Positions 31,083 to 39,902 of a DNA stretch of 64,000 bases are shown in pieces. The notes under the pieces are model-generated. The model ran no database searches. It saw only the letters and a program-made list of their open reading frames with translations, and had not been told where the DNA came from. How positions within the stretch are numbered: the first letter of the stretch is position 1; every line of letters begins with the position of its first letter. Origin of the DNA: Bacillus inaquosorum KCTC 13429 (GTDB lineage Bacteria; Bacillota; Bacilli; Bacillales; Bacillaceae); contig NZ_AMXN01000010.1 of NCBI RefSeq assembly GCF_000332645.1, positions 62,001-126,000 of the forward strand, written 5' to 3'. Position numbers and translations under genes: made by a program.

Positions 31083-31281
31083 CAAATTGACTATATTCAC
31101 CTGCACGTTTAAGAAACACTCTCTTGGACTTCGATGCTATAGTATGCGACTTCACACACAGATGCATCCTCTATTGCCTAAATCGGCAAAATGTTTCAGG
31201 AGATCCCAAGACTTGGGTGTTCTTCTGTTTTTCGAGCTTTCGTTCAATTAAGATATGCGGTCCTCAATACGATTGACACTT
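31083..31281 (-). other. Unexplained 200-base stretch between gpsA and its terminator
   Basis: The space from the gpsA stop to the terminator holds no recognised gene. It contains a short palindrome CCCAAGACTTGGG near 31205-31217 and one TTG-started open frame of 31 codons (31247 to 31152) without a good ribosome site. It could be a long 3' untranslated region or a small RNA. Confidence 0.4.
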
Positions 31282-32319
31282 TTACTTCACTTGATTTTCA
31301 AACGTATTGACCAGATCCTCCATCTCGTGGGTTTTGCCCCTCGCCATTAAAGATTCAACAGCAGTTTCCACTTTTTGTCCGTTAAATAGAACTTGATGGA
31401 GTGCTTCTGTAATCGGCATTTTCACATCATATTTCTTCGAAAGCTGGTAAGCCGCTTTTGTCGTGCGGACGCCTTCGACTACCATTCCCATCTCTTCGAG
31501 AACGTCTTCAAGCTTGTAGCCCTTTCCAAGCAAATTGCCGGCACGCCAGTTTCTGGAATGTACACTTGTGCACGTAACAATCAGATCGCCTACTCCTGTC
31601 AATCCAGAAAACGTCAGGGGATTCCCGCCCATTTTCGTTCCGAGTCTCGCGATTTCGGCAAGTCCGCGTGTAATCAAAGCCGCTTTGGCATTGTCGCCAT
31701 ACCCTAAACCGTCTGTAATTCCTGCGGCGAGGGCAATAATATTTTTTAAAGCCCCCCCGATTTCAACTCCGATAACGTCAGGGTTTGTGTACACCCGGAA
31801 ATTGTGATTAATAAATAAATCCTGCACCTCTTCTGCTGCCCGCATGCTCTTTGAAGATGCAGTAACGGTCGTCGGATGCCGCAGCCCCACTTCTTCCGCA
31901 TGGCTCGGTCCGGAAAGAACAACAATATCCTTTCTGGCATCGCTCGGGAGCTCAATTTCCATAATCTCAGAAATGCGCAGGAGCGAATCAGGTTCTATGC
32001 CTTTGCTGACATGAACAAAGACTGCCTTTTTCGTTATAAAAGGCACAGCCTGTCTCAGCACTTCCCGAATCGCTTTTGTCGGAACCGCAACGATAATGAA
32101 ATCTGCATCCGAAACAGCTTTCTCGATATCCGTTGTTGCCTCTATTGATTCAGGAAGCTTGACGTTCGGCAAATAATCCTTATTTTCATGGAGATCATTG
32201 ATTTGATGAATCAGATCTGCACGGTGCCCCCACATGGTTACATTGTGATGATTATCGGCTAACACTAAAGCCAGTGCCGTCCCCCAGCTTCCCGCTCCGA
32301 GCATAGTGACTCTTTTCAT
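31282..32319 (-). CDS. gpsA: GpsA, glycerol-3-phosphate dehydrogenase (NAD(P)+)
   Basis: A 345-residue cytosolic enzyme reducing dihydroxyacetone phosphate to sn-glycerol-3-phosphate for phospholipid synthesis. N-terminal MLGAGSWGTALALVLADNHH is the dinucleotide loop; SKGIEPDSLLRIS and LSGPSHAEEV are family signatures near residues 108 and 140, and GALKNIIALAAGITDGLGYGDNAKAAL carries the catalytic lysine near residue 190. It lies 17 bases after der, so they are likely one operon. The 3' end is followed by a long untranslated region before the terminator. Confidence 0.97.
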   Translation of the reverse strand: MKRVTMLGAGSWGTALALVLADNHHNVTMWGHRADLIHQINDLHENKDYLPNVKLPESIEATTDIEKAVSDADFIIVAVPTKAIREVLRQAVPFITKKAVFVHVSKGIEPDSLLRISEIMEIELPSDARKDIVVLSGPSHAEEVGLRHPTTVTASSKSMRAAEEVQDLFINHNFRVYTNPDVIGVEIGGALKNIIALAAGITDGLGYGDNAKAALITRGLAEIARLGTKMGGNPLTFSGLTGVGDLIVTCTSVHSRNWRAGNLLGKGYKLEDVLEEMGMVVEGVRTTKAAYQLSKKYDVKMPITEALHQVLFNGQKVETAVESLMARGKTHEMEDLVNTFENQVK

Positions 32320-32336
32320 ATTTGCTTCACACCTTT

Positions 32337-33647
32337 TTATTTTCTAGCTCTTGCAAATATTTTAATTGGTGTCCCTTCAAAACCGAACGCATCTCTGATT
32401 CGGTTTTCTAAAAAGCGTTCGTACGAAAAATGCATCAATTCCGGATCGTTTACAAACACAACGAAACTCGGCGGCTTCACCGACACTTGAGTCGCATAAT
32501 AAATCTTCAAACGAGAACCGTTATGAGTCGGCGTCGGATTCATTGCCACAGCATCCATAATGACATCATTTAAGACATTCGTTTGAACTCGAAGTGAATG
32601 GTTTTCGCTCGCTTTAATAATCGCAGGCATCAGCGTATGGATCCGTTTTGTCGTTAAGGCTGACATGAATAGGATTGGTGCATAATCAAGAAATTGAAAA
32701 TGATCACGGATATTTTCTTCAAATTCTTTCATCGTGCTTTCATCTTTGTCAACAGCATCCCATTTGTTTACGACAATTACGACGGCCTTGCCCGCTTCGT
32801 GTGCATAACCGGCGATGCGCTTGTCCTGTTCAATAATGCCTTCTTCGCCATCCAGCACAACCGCAACGACTTCTGAGCGGTCGATTGCTTTCAGCGCGCG
32901 CAGCACACTGTACTTTTCAGTCGTTTCATAGACTTTCCCTTTTTTTCGCATACCGGCAGTATCGACAATGACAAACTCCTGCTGGTTGTACGTAAATGCC
33001 GTATCAACAGCATCTCTTGTCGTTCCCGCCACGTTGCTCACAATGACGCGCTCTTCGCCGAGCATCGCATTCACAAGTGAGGACTTTCCGACATTCGGGC
33101 GCCCGATCAGGCAAAATTGAACAACTTCTTCATCATATTTCGTTTCAGGAATGTTTTTAAAATGCTCTGCAACGGCATCCAGTAAATCACCCAGTCCGAG
33201 TCCGTGTGTTCCCGAAATTGGATATGGCTCGCCAAAGCCAAGCGAATAAAAATCATAAATATTCGCTCTCATTTCTGTGTTATCCAGTTTATTAACTGCC
33301 AAAACAACAGGCTTTTTCGTGCGGTACAAAATTTTTGCTACTTCTTCATCAGCAGCTGTTACGCCTTCACGGCCATTCACCATAAAAATAATGACGTCCG
33401 CTTCATCCATGGCGATTTCAGCCTGCTGGCGAATTTGCGCTAAGAACGGCTCATCACCGATATCAATACCGCCAGTATCAATCAAATTAAAATCATAATT
33501 CAGCCATTCAGCCGAGCTGTATATCCGATCCCTTGTCACTCCAGGGGTATCTTCTACTATTGAAATTCTTTCTCCCGCAATCCGGTTAAAGATTGTGGAT
33601 TTTCCTACATTTGGTCTCCCGACAATGGCTACGACAGGTTTACCCAT
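32337..33647 (-). CDS. der: Der (EngA), ribosome-assembly GTPase with two G domains
   Basis: A 436-residue essential GTPase acting in 50S subunit assembly. Two P loops are visible: [15 protein letters not shown] at residues ~8-22 and [15 protein letters not shown] near residue 183; each is followed by a DTxG switch ([16 protein letters not shown]) and an NKxD box (NKLD, NKWD). The C-terminal ~90 residues form the KH-like domain. Starts 17 bases before gpsA. No promoter could be assigned with confidence; the ypzH terminator lies 80 bases upstream. Confidence 0.98.
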   Translation of the reverse strand: MGKPVVAIVGRPNVGKSTIFNRIAGERISIVEDTPGVTRDRIYSSAEWLNYDFNLIDTGGIDIGDEPFLAQIRQQAEIAMDEADVIIFMVNGREGVTAADEEVAKILYRTKKPVVLAVNKLDNTEMRANIYDFYSLGFGEPYPISGTHGLGLGDLLDAVAEHFKNIPETKYDEEVVQFCLIGRPNVGKSSLVNAMLGEERVIVSNVAGTTRDAVDTAFTYNQQEFVIVDTAGMRKKGKVYETTEKYSVLRALKAIDRSEVVAVVLDGEEGIIEQDKRIAGYAHEAGKAVVIVVNKWDAVDKDESTMKEFEENIRDHFQFLDYAPILFMSALTTKRIHTLMPAIIKASENHSLRVQTNVLNDVIMDAVAMNPTPTHNGSRLKIYYATQVSVKPPSFVVFVNDPELMHFSYERFLENRIRDAFGFEGTPIKIFARARK

Positions 33648-33730
33648 AGTACCCTTCCTTTCGATCCAGCCGCTTTCATTTTTACATAAATTTTCAACCG
33701 GTTATTAAAATCATTTCATTCACTTTTATG

Positions 33731-33757
33731 AAAAGAAACCCTTCAGAGGAAGGGCTT
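33731..33757 (-). terminator. Terminator of the yphA-seaA-ypzH operon
   Basis: CCCTTC-AGAG-GAAGGG hairpin (33739-33754) with a TTTCTTTT tail on the minus strand, 45 bases after the ypzH stop. Confidence 0.7.
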
Positions 33758-33800
33758 AACTCATTTATTATATCAGTTTTTACTGGGATCACAACTATTC

Positions 33801-33995
33801 TTAGAAATGTTTCACGATCAAATACACGTCATCTCCAATTCTATGCGCTATTCCATCAAGGATCGCCTCAAGATTTTTAGCGAAAAGCTCCATCTCCTTT
33901 TGGTCATTGCAAAAAAAGACAGGCGCTCCTCCCGCAGCCCGGTTTCGGTTAGTCGTGATCACAGACAAAATCACTTTCGTGAGAGATTCGCTCAT
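33801..33995 (-). CDS. ypzH: YpzH, small partner ('capping complex') protein of the YIEGIA family
   Basis: A 64-residue soluble protein (start SESLTKVILSVITTNRNRAAGGAPVFF, end DDVYLIVKHF) with the size and pattern of the small protein that is always encoded next to YIEGIA membrane proteins in endospore formers; current databases call it a capping complex subunit for YIEGIA. Its ATG overlaps the stop of the YIEGIA gene by 4 bases, which indicates tight coupling and probably a stoichiometric complex. The biochemical role is not known. The last gene of yphA-seaA-ypzH. Confidence 0.85.
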   Translation of the reverse strand: MSESLTKVILSVITTNRNRAAGGAPVFFCNDQKEMELFAKNLEAILDGIAHRIGDDVYLIVKHF

Positions 33996-34885
33996 CCTAT
34001 CACCTTATCCTGCTTTTTGATAAATTCTGTCGGCATTCTGATCGCGTTTTCCAAGGTTGGAACATTGCCGATGATCTGAACAGCCGTTTCGGGGTGGTTA
34101 ATTTGCGGCAGAACAAAAACTGCCACTCTCCCGTCATTTAAATCCCGTTTTGCAATGGGCGTCAGAGACGGCTCGCCTGAGTCCCGATAAACCCCGAGCA
34201 CATTGGAAACATCAAATAAAATCGCCTGGCGCTGCCCTAAGTTGGCAATCGTCGCTGCTGAATTAAAGTTTTTCGGCGTTAAAATAAAGCCCATGCCATG
34301 CTTTAAAATCAGCTCCTGTTTCTCCGGAAGCCCGATATTCATCATATAAATATTATCAACAAACAGTCCCGGACCGTCAAAGTGAGGCTTTATGTACTCG
34401 ATGTCTACAATATCCTTCAATACACTGCCCGACATAAATTTCATTGCCAGCAAAAAACAAACAATAGCCGCTATAATTGCAGCCCAAATGGATAAAAACA
34501 CATACGCAGAGGTTGTCAAAAGCGCTGTAAAGATCACAATATAATTTCTGCTTTCAAACGCAATGGCAATTCCCTCAATATATGTGCTTCCCCTTGAGAC
34601 AAGTTCATACGAATCCATTTGCGTCAGCGTGTTCCGCTCCATGTTTCGGACATCTCTAAATTGCGTCGCGGCCAACGTTAAAAATGTGATGGCCGTAAAT
34701 TCCTCCTGCAAAAGCGCCGGCATAATAATTGCCCCTAAACCAGCCGCGATCAGCCCTAGTGCGATATGAATGACTTTCCCATGAATATAGGTCGGATACT
34801 GGCGGTAATCCGTTTTCAGCATATAAAGCCGTGTTGCTACTCCGGCAATGACCCCAGCAATAATCGGATAGATGTAATCACTCAT
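33992..34885 (-). CDS. seaA: SeaA (YphB), YIEGIA-family spore-envelope membrane protein
   Basis: A 297-residue membrane protein with N-terminal segments (YIYPIIAGVIAGVATRLYML, HIALGLIAAGLGAIIMPALL) and a central AYVFLSIWAAIIAAIVCFLLAMKF segment; the diagnostic sequence STYIEGIAIAFE is near residue 100. The C-terminal ~120 residues appear soluble. In B. subtilis the gene has been linked to spore envelope assembly; the molecular function is unknown. ATG 34885 overlaps the TGA of yphA; a 64-codon longer open frame reads through the end of yphA and is rejected. It is between yphA and ypzH with 4-base overlaps on both sides. The assignment of the name seaA is from memory. Confidence 0.83.
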   Translation of the reverse strand: MSDYIYPIIAGVIAGVATRLYMLKTDYRQYPTYIHGKVIHIALGLIAAGLGAIIMPALLQEEFTAITFLTLAATQFRDVRNMERNTLTQMDSYELVSRGSTYIEGIAIAFESRNYIVIFTALLTTSAYVFLSIWAAIIAAIVCFLLAMKFMSGSVLKDIVDIEYIKPHFDGPGLFVDNIYMMNIGLPEKQELILKHGMGFILTPKNFNSAATIANLGQRQAILFDVSNVLGVYRDSGEPSLTPIAKRDLNDGRVAVFVLPQINHPETAVQIIGNVPTLENAIRMPTEFIKKQDKVIG

Positions 34886-35481
34886 GACATTTTGGTAGCT
34901 CCTTTGTTTGATCTTTTGCTTTTTTGACCAATTTGGCTTGCGAGCTGTTCGTATTTGGATATGCCAAACAGTAATATCATGCCCGCAGAACACGCATTCA
35001 GCCATTGAAAGCCGCCGACAGCCAATCCCCCAGCCAACTTCTGAATCACAAACGAATACACCAGTTCGCCTTGGCACATCCCTAGGACAAATAAGGTAAG
35101 CTGCTTCTCGAAATCCCTTTCAACTGAAGCTGTCAAAAGCACTAATAATATAACGGCAACCCACTCAGGTTTTATGATGAACCAAACCGGATCATATAAT
35201 GCAAAAAGATAGACAAACGCATACCCGCCAACAAGCGTCAGAAAGACCATGAGATAACGAAAACGATACATTCCCAAATACCCGGCATAGACACACCCGC
35301 AGACGAAAAACATCATATAAGCAGCATTCAGGGAAAAATATAAAGTAATGTCATGTATGCTTAGGATTATATTAGTCAAAATAAAGACAGAGACGGCAAA
35401 TCGTCTTTTCGTCTTTTCAAAAATAAATGTTGTCAGGACCCACAGAAACCACATTGACCAATAGTAATAAAATTGTTCCAT
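34882..35481 (-). CDS. yphA: YphA, hydrophobic membrane protein
   Basis: A 199-residue protein with about six membrane helices (MWFLWVLTTFIFEKTKRR, FILTNIILSIHDITLYFSL, MVFLTLVGGYAFVYLFALYDPVW, WVAVILLVLLTASVERDF, SAGMILLFGISKYEQL) and a short basic tail. No transport or enzyme motif is visible. It starts the operon yphA-seaA-ypzH with GGAGGAAGCAAT before ATG 35481, and its TGA overlaps the seaA start. Family members occur in endospore formers next to YIEGIA genes, so a joint role in the spore envelope is plausible but inferred. Confidence 0.82.
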   Translation of the reverse strand: MEQFYYYWSMWFLWVLTTFIFEKTKRRFAVSVFILTNIILSIHDITLYFSLNAAYMMFFVCGCVYAGYLGMYRFRYLMVFLTLVGGYAFVYLFALYDPVWFIIKPEWVAVILLVLLTASVERDFEKQLTLFVLGMCQGELVYSFVIQKLAGGLAVGGFQWLNACSAGMILLFGISKYEQLASQIGQKSKRSNKGATKMS

Positions 35482-35540
35482 ATTGCTTCCTCCATACTCC
35501 CAGTATGGAACCCAAGCGCTTTTTTTAAACAATCCATCTC
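35470..35540 (-). promoter_or_regulatory. Palindrome and forespore-type promoter candidate before yphA
   Basis: Inverted repeat TCCATACT-CCC-AGTATGGA near 35494-35512. On the minus strand its outer arm gives CATACTG, preceded 18 bases upstream by GTTTA, which resembles a SigG/SigF -10/-35 pair. The match is partial. Confidence 0.35.
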
Positions 35541-35558
35541 ACATTAAGGAGCATGATC

Positions 35559-35690
35559 ATGGGAAAAGACAGACAGGAGAAAAAACTCAAAGCTTCTGGC
35601 AGAGTCGAATCAGACCGAGACCAGTCCATTCACTATGACGGAGCGACAAGCCTTGAACAAAACGGAAGCTTCAAAAAGCGAAAATCATAA
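35559..35690 (+). CDS. ypzI: YpzI, conserved 43-residue spore-former protein
   Basis: A plus-strand gene of 43 codons encoding MGKDRQEKKLKASGRVESD and a tail rich in Lys/Arg (FKKRKS). It is very hydrophilic, basic, and probably disordered; it matches the YpzI family of Bacilli. ATG 35559 follows AAGGAG by 7 bases; an ATG two codons earlier is too close to that site. It is divergent to yphA and ends at a terminator shared with fni. Function unknown; small basic proteins next to sporulation genes are often spore-associated, but this is only inference. Confidence 0.8.
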   Translation: MGKDRQEKKLKASGRVESDRDQSIHYDGATSLEQNGSFKKRKS

Positions 35691-35696
35691 AACAAA

Positions 35697-35726
35697 AAGC
35701 CCAAAACTCATAAGGTTTTGGGCTTT
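35697..35726. terminator. Bidirectional terminator between ypzI and fni
   Basis: Perfect AAAGCCCAAAAC/GTTTTGGGCTTT stem (12 bp) with A-rich and T-rich flanks, serving ypzI on the plus strand and fni on the minus strand. Confidence 0.88.
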
Positions 35727-35731
35727 AATAT

Positions 35732-36793
<1,062 letters not shown>

Positions 36794-37942
36794 TTATTTT
36801 AGTTTATTCAGCTTATCTCCGATCAGATCTCCAAGCTGGAAGCCAGTGCTTGTTTCTTCCTTCGCCTGATATTGACGGTAATCTTCCTGATCGGCTTTAG
36901 GCGCTTCTTCAAGTTCACGCATGCTTAATGAAATGCGCTCCTCATTTTCATTCACATCAAGAACCTTCACTTTTACAGTCTGTCCTTCTTCAAGGACTTC
37001 ATGCGGCGTGCCGATGTGTTTATTAGAAATTTGAGAAATATGAACGAGACCTTCAACACCTGGAAGGATTTCAACAAAGGCACCGAAGCTTACTAGACGC
37101 TGTACAGTTCCTTCAAGCACATCACCAGGTTTCACTTTCTCGCCGATTTGGCTCCAAGGTCCAGGCAGTGTATCTTTGATAGATAAAGAAATACGTTCAT
37201 TATCACGGTCAACCGATAATACTTTCACTTTTACTTCCTGTCCCTCTTCGACAACGTCAGACGGCTTCTCTACATGGGAGTGGGAAAGCTGTGAAATGTG
37301 TACAAGTCCGTCGATACCGCCGATATCAACAAACGCGCCAAAGTCAGTCAGGCGCTGTACTTTTCCATCGAGTACACTTCCAACTTCAAGAGACTGAAGA
37401 AGTTCTTGTTTTTTATTCGCTTGTTCACTTTCAACAACGGCACGGTGTGAAAGGATCACGCGGTTTTTATCACGGTCAAGCTCTACAACGAGCAGAGACA
37501 GTGTTTTCCCTTTATAGTCAGTAAAATCTTCAACGAAATGCGCTTCAACAAGTGATGCCGGGATAAAACCTCGAACGCCGATATCAACGACAAGGCCGCC
37601 TTTTACGACATCTTTTACTTCAGCTTCAAACACTTCTTTTGTTTCAAATTTTTTCTCAAGGTCTTCCCAAGCGCGGTCTGCATCAACAGCACGTTTAGAT
37701 AAAATCAAAGCATCGTCTTCCACTTTTGTTACTTTCAGGTCAAGCTCGTCGTCTACTTTTACAACATCCGATGCTTTCTCTACATGAAGACTTGATAATT
37801 CACTGATTGGAATAATGCCGGACTGTTTGACATTGATAATTTCAACATCCACATGCTTGTCCTCTACCTTTGTCACAATCCCTTTAACTACATCTCCAAC
37901 CTCTGGCACTTGAACATCAATTTGATTCATTTCCTCTGTCAT
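36794..37942 (-). CDS. ypfD: YpfD, four-S1-domain protein related to ribosomal protein S1
   Basis: A 382-residue RNA-binding protein with four S1 (OB-fold) repeats at roughly residues 14-85, 100-170, 187-258 and 272-345; the third and fourth carry the clear VHISQLS/VHISQIS and [18 protein letters not shown] motifs. It is shorter than E. coli S1 and lacks the ribosome-anchoring repeats, so it is often called an S1 homologue rather than a ribosomal protein, and it is not essential in B. subtilis. The C-terminal 40 residues are charged and likely disordered. Gene before fni. Confidence 0.93.
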   Translation of the reverse strand: MTEEMNQIDVQVPEVGDVVKGIVTKVEDKHVDVEIINVKQSGIIPISELSSLHVEKASDVVKVDDELDLKVTKVEDDALILSKRAVDADRAWEDLEKKFETKEVFEAEVKDVVKGGLVVDIGVRGFIPASLVEAHFVEDFTDYKGKTLSLLVVELDRDKNRVILSHRAVVESEQANKKQELLQSLEVGSVLDGKVQRLTDFGAFVDIGGIDGLVHISQLSHSHVEKPSDVVEEGQEVKVKVLSVDRDNERISLSIKDTLPGPWSQIGEKVKPGDVLEGTVQRLVSFGAFVEILPGVEGLVHISQISNKHIGTPHEVLEEGQTVKVKVLDVNENEERISLSMRELEEAPKADQEDYRQYQAKEETSTGFQLGDLIGDKLNKLK

Positions 37943-38079
37943 TTGAATAACCTCCTTGGTCCAAACCTACACAGCTTAATTAAAACGGTTTGAAAGCTGA
38001 ACATATAAACATGCCCGCTTTTAGCCGAATATGTATTAAAGAATCATCCAAAAAAGTTTTTTGAATGATCAATAAAAAG

Positions 38080-38106
38080 TTTTATTAGTATTAACTTCTA
38101 ATAAAA
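38080..38106. repeat. AT-rich inverted repeat upstream of ypfD
   Basis: TTTTATTAG (38080-38088) and CTAATAAAA (38098-38106), a perfect 9-bp inverted repeat with a 9-base centre, about 140 bases upstream of the ypfD start. It could be an operator; no T run follows. Confidence 0.55.
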
Positions 38107-38175
38107 GGACAGGTTTGTCAAGCAATAACATTCTTTCTTCGTTGAAAAATTCAAAAAAAGTGGCATTCGCCTTAA

Positions 38176-38850
38176 TCAGCGGGACTTTTGCTCCACTGCC
38201 TCAAGGATTTTATCAGCTACTTCTTGAATAGAAAGAGATGTCGTGTCGATTTCAAGAGCGTCTTCTGCTTTGCGCAGGGGAGATACTTCGCGCTCTGAAT
38301 CAAGCTTGTCTCTTCTTGCAATTTCCTCAATTAATGTTTCGTAGTTGACATCGAAGCCTTTTTTCACATTTTCTTCATAACGGCGTTTCGCTCTCTCTTC
38401 AACAGATGCCAAAAGAAAAATCTTCACTTCTGCATTCGGCAGCACGTGAGTCCCGATATCACGTCCATCCATGACGACGCCGCCTTTTTCCCCAAGCTGC
38501 TGCTGGCGCTTCACCATTTCTTCTCTGACGCTTCTATGCTTGGCCGCAATTGAAACTTGGTTGCTGACTTCATCTGTTCTGATCGCCTCGGTTACATCGG
38601 TGCCGTTAACGAGTACTTTTTGTCCTTCTTTTGTTGTAATCAGTTCAATGTTTGTCCGCTTTAGCAGCTCAGCCAGTTTTTCTTCATCTGTCAGATCAAC
38701 GTTTTCCTGTAAAGCCGCGTACGTAATCGCCCGATACATCGCTCCTGTATCAATATATATGTACGATTTTTTCTCAGCCACAATTTTGGCAACGGTGCTT
38801 TTCCCCGCAGCTGCCGGGCCGTCGATTGCAATCGATAATTTCTTTTCCAT
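38176..38850 (-). CDS. cmk: Cmk, cytidylate kinase
   Basis: A 224-residue enzyme phosphorylating CMP and dCMP with ATP. The P loop [18 protein letters not shown] is at residues ~8-25; the CMP-binding insert includes [15 protein letters not shown] and [25 protein letters not shown] 38850 gives the family length; a longer frame upstream lacks a ribosome site. It lies between ypfB and ypfD; the 233-base gap towards ypfD contains an unexplained inverted repeat. Confidence 0.96.
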   Translation of the reverse strand: MEKKLSIAIDGPAAAGKSTVAKIVAEKKSYIYIDTGAMYRAITYAALQENVDLTDEEKLAELLKRTNIELITTKEGQKVLVNGTDVTEAIRTDEVSNQVSIAAKHRSVREEMVKRQQQLGEKGGVVMDGRDIGTHVLPNAEVKIFLLASVEERAKRRYEENVKKGFDVNYETLIEEIARRDKLDSEREVSPLRKAEDALEIDTTSLSIQEVADKILEAVEQKSR

Positions 38851-38928
38851 AATTCCTCTCCTTGCTCTTTTCTCCTCTATGGATTGTATCACGAACTTTA
38901 TGAAAAAGGGTGAAAAATTGATGAATAA

Positions 38929-39105
38929 TTAATGTTTGAAGGTTTCAATCTTATTGTCCCCCTCCATGTTATCCACCCCTTCATATTGAATCACTTTTGA
39001 TACATAAGGTTCAATATGCTGATAGTGAAAAAGAAATTGGACACTAAGTAAAATGATGGCCTGAATAAACAATATTTTAATTAGCAGCCGTTCAAATGTT
39101 TTCAT
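38929..39105 (-). CDS. ypfB: YpfB, small membrane-anchored protein (DUF5359)
   Basis: A 58-residue protein, MKTFERLLIKILFIQAIILL at the start, with one N-terminal membrane segment (residues ~8-27) and an acidic cytosolic or outer tail. It has a strong GGAGGTG ribosome site five bases before ATG 39105. It belongs to a small family (DUF5359) found in Bacillus. It lies between ypfA (45 bases upstream) and cmk, probably in the ypfA transcript. Function unknown. Confidence 0.75.
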   Translation of the reverse strand: MKTFERLLIKILFIQAIILLSVQFLFHYQHIEPYVSKVIQYEGVDNMEGDNKIETFKH

Positions 39106-39149
39106 CGGAGCACCTCCATCACAAATAGTATGGAAGTGTTTGCCGATGT

Positions 39150-39806
39150 TTATTCCATCCGGGCCTTTCTTCTCTTATTTAACTGGCGCCGGATGCAATA
39201 TTGAAGCAGGAACTGCTGGTCACTTGCTGCGATTCCCGTATACTCAATGGTCATTTTACGTTTCCTGGATTTTGGATCATTAAAGATTCGTCTGACAACG
39301 GCTGCTGTTTCTATTTGACGTGTGTTCTCCTCTTCAGAAAGACTGATGATAAGGCGCAATGATTCTCCGGATTGAAAAGAACGGCCATCAGCTAAAATCA
39401 CGGCGATGCCGCCTGCACTGATGTTATAGGAAAGTGTGTGGAACCCTTCTTTTTCATCTGCCGGCTTAATTTGCACATCCAATACCGCATCAGACCTTAC
39501 ATACTGGCGGCGCTGGATTCGTTTCATTTTTTCACGAGGAGGCACTTCAAGACAGATCATTTGAAGTTTGTCCTTCACTTTACCTTTTATGCGGCTTGTA
39601 AAGCGGTAAGGAACTTCGTCTTTGCCCACAAACTCTACCATTACTTCCATATCGTTATGTAAAATCACAGTTCGCCCTGTAACTACATCAACAGGGTACG
39701 CAATCAAAAGCTCATTGTTTTCGATGCTTACTGCCTTGCTCTTTGCTTTTTTCAATTCATTTTCTTCTATATATTCTAAATGTACATTTTCCCCAATCTC
39801 TATCAT
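39150..39806 (-). CDS. ypfA: YpfA, PilZ-domain c-di-GMP receptor
   Basis: A 218-residue protein with an N-terminal YcgR-like domain (about residues 1-95) and a C-terminal PilZ domain. The c-di-GMP signature is present: RRQYVR (arginines near residue 101) and SYNISAGGIAV (NxSxxG, near residue 130). In B. subtilis YpfA (DgrA) binds c-di-GMP and inhibits swimming motility by acting on the flagellar motor. Two adjacent ATG codons; the inner one is used here. It precedes ypfB and follows the ypeB terminator. Confidence 0.92.
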   Translation of the reverse strand: MIEIGENVHLEYIEENELKKAKSKAVSIENNELLIAYPVDVVTGRTVILHNDMEVMVEFVGKDEVPYRFTSRIKGKVKDKLQMICLEVPPREKMKRIQRRQYVRSDAVLDVQIKPADEKEGFHTLSYNISAGGIAVILADGRSFQSGESLRLIISLSEEENTRQIETAAVVRRIFNDPKSRKRKMTIEYTGIAASDQQFLLQYCIRRQLNKRRKARME

Positions 39807-39863
39807 CATTGACTTCACTCTTTCGTATTCAAATATACTCACTTTTTATTAAAGCATGTAATG

Positions 39864-39894
39864 AAAAAAAGGAAAAGACATTTAGTCCTTTCCT
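39864..39894 (-). terminator. Terminator of sleB-ypeB
   Basis: GGAAAAGAC/GTCCTTTCC imperfect stem (39871-39893) followed on the minus strand by TTTTTTT, eight bases after the ypeB stop. Confidence 0.72.
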
Positions 39895-39902
39895 CCTATT
39901 TT

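Noticed and set aside
34886-35077. 64-codon N-terminal extension of the YIEGIA gene
   Set aside because: It lies inside yphA coding sequence in another frame, with Arg/Cys-rich low-quality sequence; the ATG at 34885 with the ATGA overlap is typical for the family.
38080-38106. FapR operator upstream of ypfD
   Set aside because: Only the ends of the repeat resemble the FapR site; the centre and spacing differ and ypfD is not a known lipid gene. Kept only as an unexplained repeat.
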